In this document: piece by piece, positions 14,481-21,859 of the stretch
Position numbering within the stretch: the stretch's first letter is position 1
How the letters are laid out: every line of letters begins with the position of its first letter
DNA from: Bacillota bacterium
GTDB taxonomy: Bacteria > Bacillota > UBA4882 > UBA8346
Direction of reading: 5' to 3'
NCBI GenBank assembly: GCA_023415835.1
Contig: JAEZJK010000027.1
Coordinates: 1-52,634 of the forward strand
Length of the DNA: 52,634 nucleotides
The notes under the pieces: generated by a model
The model's input: only the letters and a program-made list of their open reading frames with translations
Database searches by the model: none
Told to the model about the DNA's origin: nothing
Made by a program: the position numbers and the translations under genes

Positions 14481-15806
14481 ATGGAGATGGGCTTGTATGG
14501 AAACAGCAATTTGAAATTTGAGAACAAAAGTAAAGCTTGTATGGAAAATATAAAACTGTCGGATAACATACCATCGGCATATAAACCACTCGCCTACATC
14601 AATACAGAACATGACGCTCTTGATTCAGCCGAACAATATTTTCGCTGCGGCGTTGAAGCCGCTCAACAGATTGAAAGCGACCGGCAGTTTAATATTCTCA
14701 GCCGTTCATTTTTGGCTTGGGTATATTCCAAGAAAGGACGAGGGGTTGAGGCGTTGACTATCGGAGAGGAAGCCTTTCATGATGCGTTGTCGCAAGGTGG
14801 GATGATTACACCCATTTGTGAGATGATCTTAGGTGCGATTTTCATGGAAAACGGAGCTCACCGGGAAGCTAAGGAACGACTGGAAAGTTCGGCGGCGTTA
14901 TTAAGGGAAATGGAGATGGAAATGCAAGCGCTATTGTTAGAGAACAGTAGCGGCGCTGCGCTCCGGACTATTAAATCTATGGAACGGGAAAAATCCGGAT
15001 TAGAACGAAAAGAGGCATATCCAGGGGAGGCTGGTTCTTATCTTTTTAGAATCCAAATGTTTGGGACGCTCCGGGTCTTCTACCGTAATGAGGAACTTGA
15101 CGCAACTAGTTGGCGGACTGTCAAATCCCGCGACCTTTTAGTATACCTTGCCCACCAAGATAAACCGGTAAGCACCGATCAAATCCTGGAGGATCTTTGG
15201 CCAAATCTTAATCGAGATAAAGCTTCCGCTCTGTTTCACACCACGCTCTATTATTTGCGCCGACAATTACAACGATTCACCGATCAAGAGATCATCATCC
15301 GAGGCGCGAAACGTTATCAGCTCCGGCCTGGAAGTATCCTGATCGATCGGCGTCAATTTGAAGAAATGGCGCATTCGGCCATGAAGAAAACTATGACCGG
15401 CGCCTTGGTGAAGGAGTTGGAATCCGTAACAGCGCTCTACCGTGGTTATTATCTTGAGGATCTCGATTACCAATGGGTAATCCCGGTTCGTGAAGAACTG
15501 GAAAATGTAAACATCGAGTTGAAACAAGAGTTAGCCGTTTATTATCTGCAAAATAACATGTACTCACGGGCTGTGATTCATTTACGCCAACTGATGTCCT
15601 TAAAACCATATTCGGAAGAAGTGTTACGCCTATTATTAACGGCACTTGCCGGAATGGGTGATCTAGCAGCCATAAAAGAGCTGTATGCTGTCTTTACCCA
15701 AACCATGTTAGAAGAAATGGGCTTATGGCCGTCTTCCGAGATTGCGGCTTTTTATCAAGAATTATGTGATGCCAACCAATCATTACAATTGGTGACCAAT
15801 ACTTAA
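14481..15806 (+). CDS. BTAD/SARP-type transcriptional regulator, probably N-terminally shortened
   Basis: 441 residues. About 40-175 is TPR-like helical repeat (LSRSFLAWVYSKKGRGVEAL). From about residue 187 comes a winged helix (FRIQMFGTLRVFYRNEELDA, WRTVKSRDLLVYLAH, ILEDLWPN, ASALFHTTLYYLRRQL), then the bacterial transcriptional activation domain (AVYYLQNNMYSRAVIHLRQL, EEVLRLLLTAL). Family knowledge: in Bacillota such C-termini usually close 900-1100 residue proteins with an ATPase core. That core is missing here and only the last TPRs remain. The ATG has a perfect AAGGAGG, so this shortened form may still be expressed. It is divergent from the binding-protein operon and may control it. Confidence 0.75.
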   Translation: MEMGLYGNSNLKFENKSKACMENIKLSDNIPSAYKPLAYINTEHDALDSAEQYFRCGVEAAQQIESDRQFNILSRSFLAWVYSKKGRGVEALTIGEEAFHDALSQGGMITPICEMILGAIFMENGAHREAKERLESSAALLREMEMEMQALLLENSSGAALRTIKSMEREKSGLERKEAYPGEAGSYLFRIQMFGTLRVFYRNEELDATSWRTVKSRDLLVYLAHQDKPVSTDQILEDLWPNLNRDKASALFHTTLYYLRRQLQRFTDQEIIIRGAKRYQLRPGSILIDRRQFEEMAHSAMKKTMTGALVKELESVTALYRGYYLEDLDYQWVIPVREELENVNIELKQELAVYYLQNNMYSRAVIHLRQLMSLKPYSEEVLRLLLTALAGMGDLAAIKELYAVFTQTMLEEMGLWPSSEIAAFYQELCDANQSLQLVTNT

Positions 15807-15914
15807 TTGTAATCCTGGTACTAATATGGAAATCCCATTTTTGTCTCCTATTACAGCTGTAATAAGTTATTTGGATGCTCAAAGTATTGCGGCATATTTC
15901 CCTTGATTCATAAG

Positions 15915-15930
15915 TAGTCGTCTACGTTAA
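15915..15930 (+). repeat. Short dispersed motif, copy 1
   Basis: TAGTCGTCTACGTTAA; related 16-mers occur at 16185-16200 and 18106-18121, all in noncoding DNA around the mscS gene. A looser match (GCCGTCCACATCAG) lies near 31950. Confidence 0.5.
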
Positions 15931-16184
15931 CATCCTTTATAGCTTACCTTCGCCTAGCCCCGGTAATCCGGGCCGCTTTATCGCAGGTTGTCATCTCCCG
16001 CGCCCCCAAACCTTTTCTCCTTATTCGATTGCCAAGGCAGCTAGGAATTTTCTAACGTCGGCGATGGCCGGATCGGCATCCATAGCCATCTTGCCTTCTT
16101 TCCTTTTTCTGCATTCCATATGTCTTGAGGGGAAAAGGTTAATTAAATTTACCGAAAATCAAATTGCAATTGTAGAATGGTTGG

Positions 16185-16290
16185 TAGTCGTCCACGTCAA
16201 TTTCCTATTGACCAACGTGAAATTATGAAAATGGGATTGACGTGGATCGGCAAGCATCGGTAGCATTTTCTGAGTAGTTAAAATTAGCGG
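16185..16290 (+). repeat. Dispersed ~85-bp element with inverted-repeat arms, copy 1
   Basis: It starts with TAGTCGTCCACGTCAA (16185-16200). TCCACGTCAAT (16191-16201) is the reverse complement of ATTGACGTGGA (16236-16246), so the left half can form an 11-bp stem. From 16208 on, the sequence ATTATGAAAATGGGATTGAC and then AAGCATCGGTAGCATTTTCT matches 31717-31802 at roughly 90 percent. No open frame. It may be a miniature mobile element or a structured RNA; neither is shown. Confidence 0.6.
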
Positions 16291-16428
16291 TTGGGTGAGG
16301 AATGAAGAATACCATATCCGGACTAATTAACCAATTAAATTAGCTTTTTTTATGCAGGAAATCAGGCAGATAACCAGAATGCCTCTATTACAGGTAAATT
16401 AGAAAGTGGAGAGGAAAGGGGCTTTACA

Positions 16429-17496
16429 ATGTTTGACGGTTTTTTGCGCCAGACAATTTTTCATAATACAATATCCGGTTATCTGATTTCAATCACTGCT
16501 TTTGTCGTTGGATCCATGGTAATTGGGTTTTTGAAGCGCATTTACCTACAGCGAATCAAAGGTTGGGCTAAGAAGACCGAAACTGCAATCGATGATTTTA
16601 TAGTAAACGCTATTGAAAAAAGGTTGTTGCCTTTAGCGTATTTCGGCCTCTTTTATATTTGCGCGCATGGGTTAAATTTGAAACCACTTTTCAGTAGAGG
16701 GCTGAACATTGTAGGGTTGTTGTTTGTAACGGCCATTACTGTTAAACTTCTCCTATCAGTCTTTGAATACAGCATCGAAAACTATCTGATTCATTCGAAG
16801 AGTATGGATTTGACCAAGCAACAGTCGGTCAAGGTCATTGCTAATGTGATAAAAATCATTGTCTGGTCGTTAGCGGCCATCATTATTTTGGATAACTTCG
16901 GCATTAAAATCTCGGCGCTTATGGCCGGCCTCGGCATCGGCGGTGTGGCGGTAGCCTTAGCTTCTCAAGCGGTATTGGGCGATATGTTTAATTATTTTAC
17001 GATCTTTTTTGACCGTCCCTTTGCTCTCGGTGATTTTATTATCGTCGGCGAATATATGGGGACTGTGGAACATATCGGAATTAAGACTACACGTATCCGG
17101 AGCATAGGTGGAGAACAATTGGTCTTTTCCAATACCGACTTAACCAATTCGCGGGTGCGAAATTATAAGCGGATGGAAAAGCGGCGGGTTTTGTTTCAGT
17201 TCGGCGTAACTTATGACACCCCCATAGAGATGTTGGAAGGGATCCCGGAGGTGATCCGGAAGATTATCGGAAATTTTGAAGATACAGTCTTTGACCGGGC
17301 CCATTTCCTAAAGTATGGCGATTATTCTTTAGTCTTCGAGGTGGTCTACTATGTGTTAAGCAGCGACTATAATCGTTATATGGATGTCCAGCATCAGATC
17401 AACTTAAATATGATGCGTGAATTTAAGGCTCGGGGCATATCCTTTGCTTTGCCAAGCCAGACGTTATTTGTTCATCAACAAAAAACCGTGGAATAG
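16429..17496 (+). CDS. mscS: MscS-family mechanosensitive channel
   Basis: 355 residues, inner membrane. Four or five hydrophobic segments occupy about residues 15-185. The pore-lining TM3 is typical: ISALMAGLGIGGVAVALASQ, then DMFNYFTIFFDRPFALGDFI entering the cytoplasmic beta domain with the GTVEHIGIKTTRIRSIGGEQ signature and NTDLTNSRVRNY. The C-terminal cage domain runs to about 350. Family knowledge: it opens on membrane tension to release solutes after osmotic downshock. Ribosome binding site GAGAGGAAAGG upstream of ATG. It is monocistronic, flanked by long repeat-rich noncoding DNA. Confidence 0.85.
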   Translation: MFDGFLRQTIFHNTISGYLISITAFVVGSMVIGFLKRIYLQRIKGWAKKTETAIDDFIVNAIEKRLLPLAYFGLFYICAHGLNLKPLFSRGLNIVGLLFVTAITVKLLLSVFEYSIENYLIHSKSMDLTKQQSVKVIANVIKIIVWSLAAIIILDNFGIKISALMAGLGIGGVAVALASQAVLGDMFNYFTIFFDRPFALGDFIIVGEYMGTVEHIGIKTTRIRSIGGEQLVFSNTDLTNSRVRNYKRMEKRRVLFQFGVTYDTPIEMLEGIPEVIRKIIGNFEDTVFDRAHFLKYGDYSLVFEVVYYVLSSDYNRYMDVQHQINLNMMREFKARGISFALPSQTLFVHQQKTVE

Positions 17497-17902
17497 GCGA
17501 ATTACTGGGATAAATCAAAACAGAGAACCAAACCCGGCTCTCAAAGACTCAAATCTTCCACATCCGAACCTTCATTTCTACTATAAATGAGCAAATTCGC
17601 CGCCTATCCCGGTGCAGCCGGAACCAATAAGGATAACTGATTATTAAGATAACTAAATAGAAATAACTGTCAACCCCCTTTCCCCCTGTGGGGGCATCTG
17701 TTAAGCCTTCGAATCAAGTTGAAATGAGGGAAATGAGGTATTGAAACCACAAATTAACAGTTAATCGTTGATTTTCTTTATTGCTTTGAAGGAATATTGT
17801 TTCCCTAAAAAGCTTTAAGAATATACTTTTGGCTCAACGATGGGGTAGGGAGTTGACCCGAAAAATGTAGTTCATTGAGCAGAAGGGTGCGAAATTTGAG
17901 TT

Positions 17903-18079
17903 TCAAAATTTCTCCGGCTAATTTTAAAATTGCTTGGCTTAATCTAAAAATTCCTCTGGTGAAATTCGAAAATTTCTCTAGAGAAATTTTAAAATTGCTT
18001 GGCTTAATCCAAAAATTCCTCTGGTGAAATCCAAAAATTTCTCTAGAGGAATTTTAAAATCCCTTTGGCTAAATTTTAG
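17903..18079. repeat. AT-rich minisatellite, ~21.7-bp units in a 65-bp higher-order repeat
   Basis: Eight imperfect units of 20-23 bp share the pattern (T)AAAATTNCTCTGGNNAAATT. Three consecutive units form a higher-order repeat: ATTTTAAAAT recurs at 17921, 17986 and 18051, exactly 65 bp apart. One unit junction is a perfect 22-bp palindrome at 17969-17990 centred on CTCTAGAG. A 65-bp period is not a multiple of three, so this is not a coding repeat. Confidence 0.75.
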
Positions 18080-18105
18080 ACAGTGGCGTGGCGGGCCGAG
18101 AAAGA

Positions 18106-18121
18106 TAGTCGTCCGCGTCAA
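18106..18121 (+). repeat. Short dispersed motif, copy 3
   Basis: TAGTCGTCCGCGTCAA, one base different from the 16185 copy. Confidence 0.5.
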
Positions 18122-18151
18122 CCTCCGATGCGTTTAAAAACCCGGAAAAGG

Positions 18152-18185
18152 TAAAAGCAACCGTCTATCTTAAAGGTTGCTTTTA
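18152..18185. terminator. Terminator of the CsgG-containing envelope operon
   Basis: A perfect 11-bp stem TAAAAGCAACC (18152-18162) / GGTTGCTTTTA (18175-18185) lies 33 bp past the stop of the last minus-strand gene. A-rich and T-rich arms allow both directions. Confidence 0.7.
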
Positions 18186-18217
18186 GTATAAAAGAGCTGA
18201 TACTGTAAAAAGAGAGG

Positions 18218-18787
18218 TTATTGTTTATTCAAAACGATATGGTAATTGGGTATTCCTGAATTACCATCAGATTGAACATTCTCGCCTTGGCTATCAGGAA
18301 TTTGGATATCCCAGTTGCATTTGAGACTGTTAGAGGTTATTGATTGAGATTCTTCGTCGGTCCAGAGATTGATTACCAGCGGGTGTAAGGGAGTAGGTCT
18401 AGAAACATATAAAGTTACGCTTGGCTCCGAATAAACCCAAACAAGAGAATAACTAGTAGTATTTGGGTCTATTGTTTTGTTGAAACTATATGGATTGTTT
18501 GGGGCGCCATCAAAAGATAGCGTTCCCGAGTACGCGAAAGCAGTGCCTCCGTTGACGCTCTCTGGGTTCCCCTGGACTGTGATGGAAATAGAAAGACCTT
18601 CAAAGTCTCCTTCGCCTGCCCCACCATAGCCTTCCGGTCTTTGGGGAATTGTACCTTCCCAAGTTCCAACTAGCCAATTTGGATTTACGTCACCTCCGCC
18701 GTTTCCACCGTTTCCGCCGCCACAGCCCACAATTAAAGCGCTTGTAATCAAGAGACCTAGTAAAATCAAGGTGTATTTTTGTTTCAT
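18218..18787 (-). CDS. Hypothetical lipoprotein
   Basis: 189 residues: lipoprotein signal ending ALIVGC, a GGGNGGNGGG tether, then a beta-rich domain that begins NWLVGTWEG, like small lipocalin-type or heat-shock-HslJ-like barrels whose first strand carries a GTWEG motif (inference), with LSISITVQG and NYHIVLNKQ at the end. I do not recognise the exact family. It is the last gene of a four-gene minus-strand operon (51-nt gap to the gene before it) and lies just before the operon terminator. Confidence 0.65.
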   Translation of the reverse strand: MKQKYTLILLGLLITSALIVGCGGGNGGNGGGDVNPNWLVGTWEGTIPQRPEGYGGAGEGDFEGLSISITVQGNPESVNGGTAFAYSGTLSFDGAPNNPYSFNKTIDPNTTSYSLVWVYSEPSVTLYVSRPTPLHPLVINLWTDEESQSITSNSLKCNWDIQIPDSQGENVQSDGNSGIPNYHIVLNKQ

Positions 18788-18838
18788 AAATTCAATTACC
18801 TTTCATTATTTTGTGGATAAAAAATTATAAAAAGTAGA

Positions 18839-19372
18839 TTACCGCCGAAAATAGATCATCGGCGCATTGGGCCGGCCCACGAAGCAGATATAGCTGAAGT
18901 CGTACTTCCATATTATTCTTAGAGCGCTCCAGGCTTCCGCTTCGTTTTGGTCGAAGTCCAGCATGGCATGGCTGGGGAGTTCGATGATCTTCCAGCGGTT
19001 ACGGAGATACGCCACCCGTAATTTGGTATTATCAAAGTAAATGCTGTCTTCTCCAGGGAATGGACCTACCGGCGCCCGGCCATTTGTCAAATAGTATTGC
19101 ATGGAAGCCTTGGGCCTGCCGACAAAACATTGTTGATTTAGACGGTAATGTTGGATAATTTGTAAGGCTTGGTCCGCCTGGCCCCTATTAGGTCCAAAAT
19201 CAAGCAACCACATATTGTCGGCGGTAACTTTCCAACTTCCGTTGGCGCTGGCCACCCGGGCGTTTTGATAGTTGAAATTAATAATATCCTCTTTCAACTC
19301 CGCTAGGGCGGACAGGGGAGCCGTCAAAACAATCACGGTTAGAAATATTAAGATAACCAAAGGGTTTCGCAT
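18839..19372 (-). CDS. Secreted two-repeat protein (CFVGRP motif)
   Basis: 177 residues with a Sec signal (MRNPLVILIFLTVIVLTAPL...ALA). The mature protein is an internal duplication of about 70 residues: each half has an N-A-x-V/L-x-V-A strand, WKVTADNMWLLDFG or WKIIELPSHAMLDF, a helix with ALQIIQHY or ALRIIWKY, and CFVGRPKASMQYY or CFVGRPNAPMIYF. The same repeat recurs in assorted secreted bacterial proteins as far as I recall, without a known function. It is third in the operon, 60 nt after the CsgG-family gene, so it probably acts at the envelope. Confidence 0.7.
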   Translation of the reverse strand: MRNPLVILIFLTVIVLTAPLSALAELKEDIINFNYQNARVASANGSWKVTADNMWLLDFGPNRGQADQALQIIQHYRLNQQCFVGRPKASMQYYLTNGRAPVGPFPGEDSIYFDNTKLRVAYLRNRWKIIELPSHAMLDFDQNEAEAWSALRIIWKYDFSYICFVGRPNAPMIYFRR

Positions 19373-19432
19373 TTTCAGCCTCCTTTCCTGAATCGTGTTG
19401 TCTGATTTTTTTCACACTTCACTATTCGAACT

Positions 19433-20386
19433 TCATTTCTGTTCCACCTTATCCCCAACTGCAATCGTATATTCGGAGCTTAATTTTTTCAAAACCGTAC
19501 AAGTGGCGGATTTTTCCTTGACTTCAGTCACCTTAATCTCGGCTACCGCTTCGGTTACTTCATCGATGATATCGCCGGTAGTCGGGTCTTTGACAACATC
19601 CAGCACCCGGCGGACAATGAAGACCGTTTCCGGTTTAATGCCGGAAGTTGAACCGATATTAACGATTACTCTATTTCCGGAAACATAGGCCACTGAGCCG
19701 GCCAGTTTTTCCGGTTCGGTAGGTCCCCGGCCGCTATTATACGCCTTATCGGATAGTTGCTGGGCTGCCGAAGCTACTGCCTCACGCATGGCCAAACCCA
19801 GATTGGTCGCACGAAATTCATCACTACCGAAGGAAATGGCCTCCCATTCCACCGCTACTGAAAGATTGGTATTGCGCTTGTTGCCCTTTCCGGTCACGCT
19901 GGCGATAATCTCGGCGCTACTGGTATCCACCAGGCGGGCGTCAATGGCTACAATGGCGTTGGTGCTTTTGACCCCTAGGCCGATCCCTTTTTTAAGGCTC
20001 AAACCCCCAACTTCGGAAGACTTTAAACTAAACTCGGTGACCCTACCCATTACCAAAAATTGAACTCCTAATATCTTACCGATCTTAGCCGCGCTCTTCG
20101 CATCGACCCGCCCGCTTTCACCGAAGTCCTGTTCTTCGATGACCTTATCAATTTGTTCCCTTTCAATCAGCCGAAATTTGTTGGTTTTCAACAACTCGGT
20201 AACGAACTCGTCGGAAATTCCCTTACCTACGTCCCAATTGCCCTCATCCCACCAGCGATCTTGTATCGAACCATCATCAAAGGGCAGGACGGCGATCTTA
20301 TATAGTTTTTCAGCGCCAAACGCTGGAAAAGCCAGGATGGCAAAGAGCGAAAGCAATAATATTGATAATAAAAACTTCCGTTTCAT
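19433..20386 (-). CDS. CsgG/HfaB-family protein
   Basis: 317 residues with a signal peptide (KFLLSILLLSLFAILAF...FGA). The CsgG-type domain covers about residues 28-215: YKIAVLPFDDGS, GISDEFVTELLKTNKFRLIE, DKVIEEQDFGESG, AAKIGKILGVQFLVMGRVTE, then a DARLVDTSSAEIIAS strand. The C-terminal 90 residues (VIVNIGSTSGIKPETVFIVR) resemble the beta domain seen at the end of FlgT-like proteins. There is no lipobox, so it is probably soluble or peripheral outside the membrane. CsgG itself forms the curli pore of diderm bacteria, but no curli subunit or CsgE/F is present here, so a different envelope role is likely. Confidence 0.8.
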   Translation of the reverse strand: MKRKFLLSILLLSLFAILAFPAFGAEKLYKIAVLPFDDGSIQDRWWDEGNWDVGKGISDEFVTELLKTNKFRLIEREQIDKVIEEQDFGESGRVDAKSAAKIGKILGVQFLVMGRVTEFSLKSSEVGGLSLKKGIGLGVKSTNAIVAIDARLVDTSSAEIIASVTGKGNKRNTNLSVAVEWEAISFGSDEFRATNLGLAMREAVASAAQQLSDKAYNSGRGPTEPEKLAGSVAYVSGNRVIVNIGSTSGIKPETVFIVRRVLDVVKDPTTGDIIDEVTEAVAEIKVTEVKEKSATCTVLKKLSSEYTIAVGDKVEQK

Positions 20387-20423
20387 ATTGATGACCCTCC
20401 TTAATGAATCAATGCTCCGGGTA

Positions 20424-21533
20424 TTATTCAGTAGCGATTCCGATTAAAATGTCGCACTCGGAATCCCCGGGATTGATCGTAATCACGCCGGAGCGATTTT
20501 CTTTTTGAAAATTGACCATCTTCATCTCCCCGATTTCGCTGGTGGTGACGGTCCAACCTTTATCTTTTAAGTTTGTAACATAATAATCACAGATCTCGGA
20601 AGCTGAATCTTGGGATGTAAGAGTGGTGGTAGAACCGGAGACTGTGCCGTCTTTGCCGCCCAGAAAACCTCCGATCTCGGCTTTGGGATAGACTGGAATG
20701 TCTTTAGGAAAGTTATCCGGAAGGCCTGAGCCGAAACTCATGTCGCCAATTTTTAAATTTTTAATTTCCTTACCATCATCATTTATTTCAACTTTCTGCC
20801 CGGTTACGCCGGATAAAATTTTAGAGGTGAGACCCGCGCCTCGGTTACGGGAAGATAAGCGGCCAAATCCAAAGGCAAGGCAAACAACCCCAATAACCAA
20901 TAACACCGCTAGCGAGATCCCGGCGATCTGGAGCGTTTGTTTATTAGGTTTGAACAAAGGGGTTTCCTTTATGGAGAGTTGTTGGTAAGCTACGGTCATT
21001 CCCGCCATTCCCAAAGGTATAGTCAGAATGACGCCGATAACAAAGATAATTGCGCCGATTCCGCTTAAAATTAACATTACTAAACTATAGAACCAAAGCG
21101 GTACCGGTTCAGCGGCGAAGCAATCGACACTCCGCTTTACCGCCTCCAACGGCTGCATTTTCTGATCGATGATAAAGCCGATGGCCAGGAGATAAAGGAG
21201 CCCCAGCGCTGGACAGGCGGCCAGGTTGAGTATCCAGCCGATTACCGGTATTATTCCGATGATCCATAAAACCAAGCTGGCGGCTATGAATAACAGAGTC
21301 GCTATCAAAGTGGGGAGAAATTGATTGAAATGGGAGAAGATTTCGTTTAATTCCCCTTTTTCGCCACGCAGTAGTTTCAGTCCGAGGGCTAAAACCCCGC
21401 CGGCCAACGGACCGGCTAAGATGCCGATGGATATTACGGAGATTAATCCCGCGATTAAAGAAGCCAGCAAAAGTAAACCAAAATTTTTGAGATACAAATC
21501 GAAACTTTGTTGAATGCTTTTACCGAGATTCAT
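20424..21533 (-). CDS. Polytopic membrane protein with C-terminal extracytoplasmic domain
   Basis: 369 residues. The N-terminal 215 residues hold five or six membrane segments, many with Gly/Ala-rich helices (LLLASLIAGLISVISIGILA), in a layout like DUF975-type proteins, plus the loop DQKMQPLEAVKRSVDCF typical of such families. After a last TM at about 204-225 comes a soluble domain with LPDNFPKDIPVYPKAEIGGF and a later CDYYVTNLKDKGW. The gene broken at 10540-10904 ends in a related domain. It is first in the operon, with start ATG behind GGAGG and a 37-nt gap to the CsgG-family gene. Confidence 0.7.
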   Translation of the reverse strand: MNLGKSIQQSFDLYLKNFGLLLLASLIAGLISVISIGILAGPLAGGVLALGLKLLRGEKGELNEIFSHFNQFLPTLIATLLFIAASLVLWIIGIIPVIGWILNLAACPALGLLYLLAIGFIIDQKMQPLEAVKRSVDCFAAEPVPLWFYSLVMLILSGIGAIIFVIGVILTIPLGMAGMTVAYQQLSIKETPLFKPNKQTLQIAGISLAVLLVIGVVCLAFGFGRLSSRNRGAGLTSKILSGVTGQKVEINDDGKEIKNLKIGDMSFGSGLPDNFPKDIPVYPKAEIGGFLGGKDGTVSGSTTTLTSQDSASEICDYYVTNLKDKGWTVTTSEIGEMKMVNFQKENRSGVITINPGDSECDILIGIATE

Positions 21534-21656
21534 AGATTCGTCCTCCTTTAATTATTATTGTTGAACATTTTAAGGCCAATGGATTTGCCGGAATAATTTT
21601 TATGACCCACCTCCTTAAAGTGAAGATAAATCTGTTTTTAATTATAAATGGGAGCA

Positions 21657-21677
21657 CTAAACAAATTCTAAACAAAA
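21657..21677. promoter_or_regulatory. Direct-repeat operator candidate (11-bp period), copy 2
   Basis: The same 21 bases as at 10965-10985, again in front of a minus-strand envelope operon, 124 bp upstream of its first start codon. Two CTAAAC half-sites are 11 bp apart. Confidence 0.5.
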
Positions 21678-21859
21678 TGCTTATTTAGAATGTGGATCTC
21701 AAATTTGAAATTGGCCGTGCCCGCGCGCGTAACCGTAATCGAAGATAATGTTTAATTAATCTACAATTGGCTCTAAATAACGATATCCGCCAAGTTCCTT
21801 GCAAAGCTCCTGAAAATTATCTATAATTATGGAGGTTGCTAAAGAAAGTGAAGGAAGGA

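Larger units (their letters stand above)
15807..16428. other. 622-bp noncoding region with repeats and a small coding fragment
   Basis: It holds a 16-bp perfect palindrome TATTACAGCTGTAATA (15849-15864), two copies of the TAGTCGTC motif (15915-15930, 16185-16200), and an ~85-bp element from about 16208 that recurs at 31717. On the minus strand, 16021-16119 is a 32-codon open frame ending ADVRKFLAALAIE with no ribosome binding site; I take it for a gene remnant of unknown family. The ribosome binding site of the mscS gene lies at the right edge. Confidence 0.5.
17497..18217. other. 721-bp noncoding region with minisatellite
   Basis: No gene is supported. It contains a short GC hairpin CCCCC-TGT-GGGGG at 17682-17694, an AT-rich minisatellite at 17903-18079, the third TAGTCGTC motif (18106-18121), and the terminator of the minus-strand envelope operon (18152-18185). 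Confidence 0.55.

Noticed and set aside
14232..14612. A 126-codon minus-strand frame over the BTAD gene start
   Set aside because: It runs through the operator repeats and overlaps a well-supported gene; no family resemblance.
17497..17640. Minus-strand frame reading VILIGSGCTGIGGEFAHL as a dinucleotide-binding remnant
   Set aside because: Too short and ended by several stops; the match to a Rossmann motif may be chance.
17682..17694. CCCCC-TGT-GGGGG hairpin as a terminator of mscS
   Set aside because: No U tract follows and it lies almost 190 bp beyond the stop codon.
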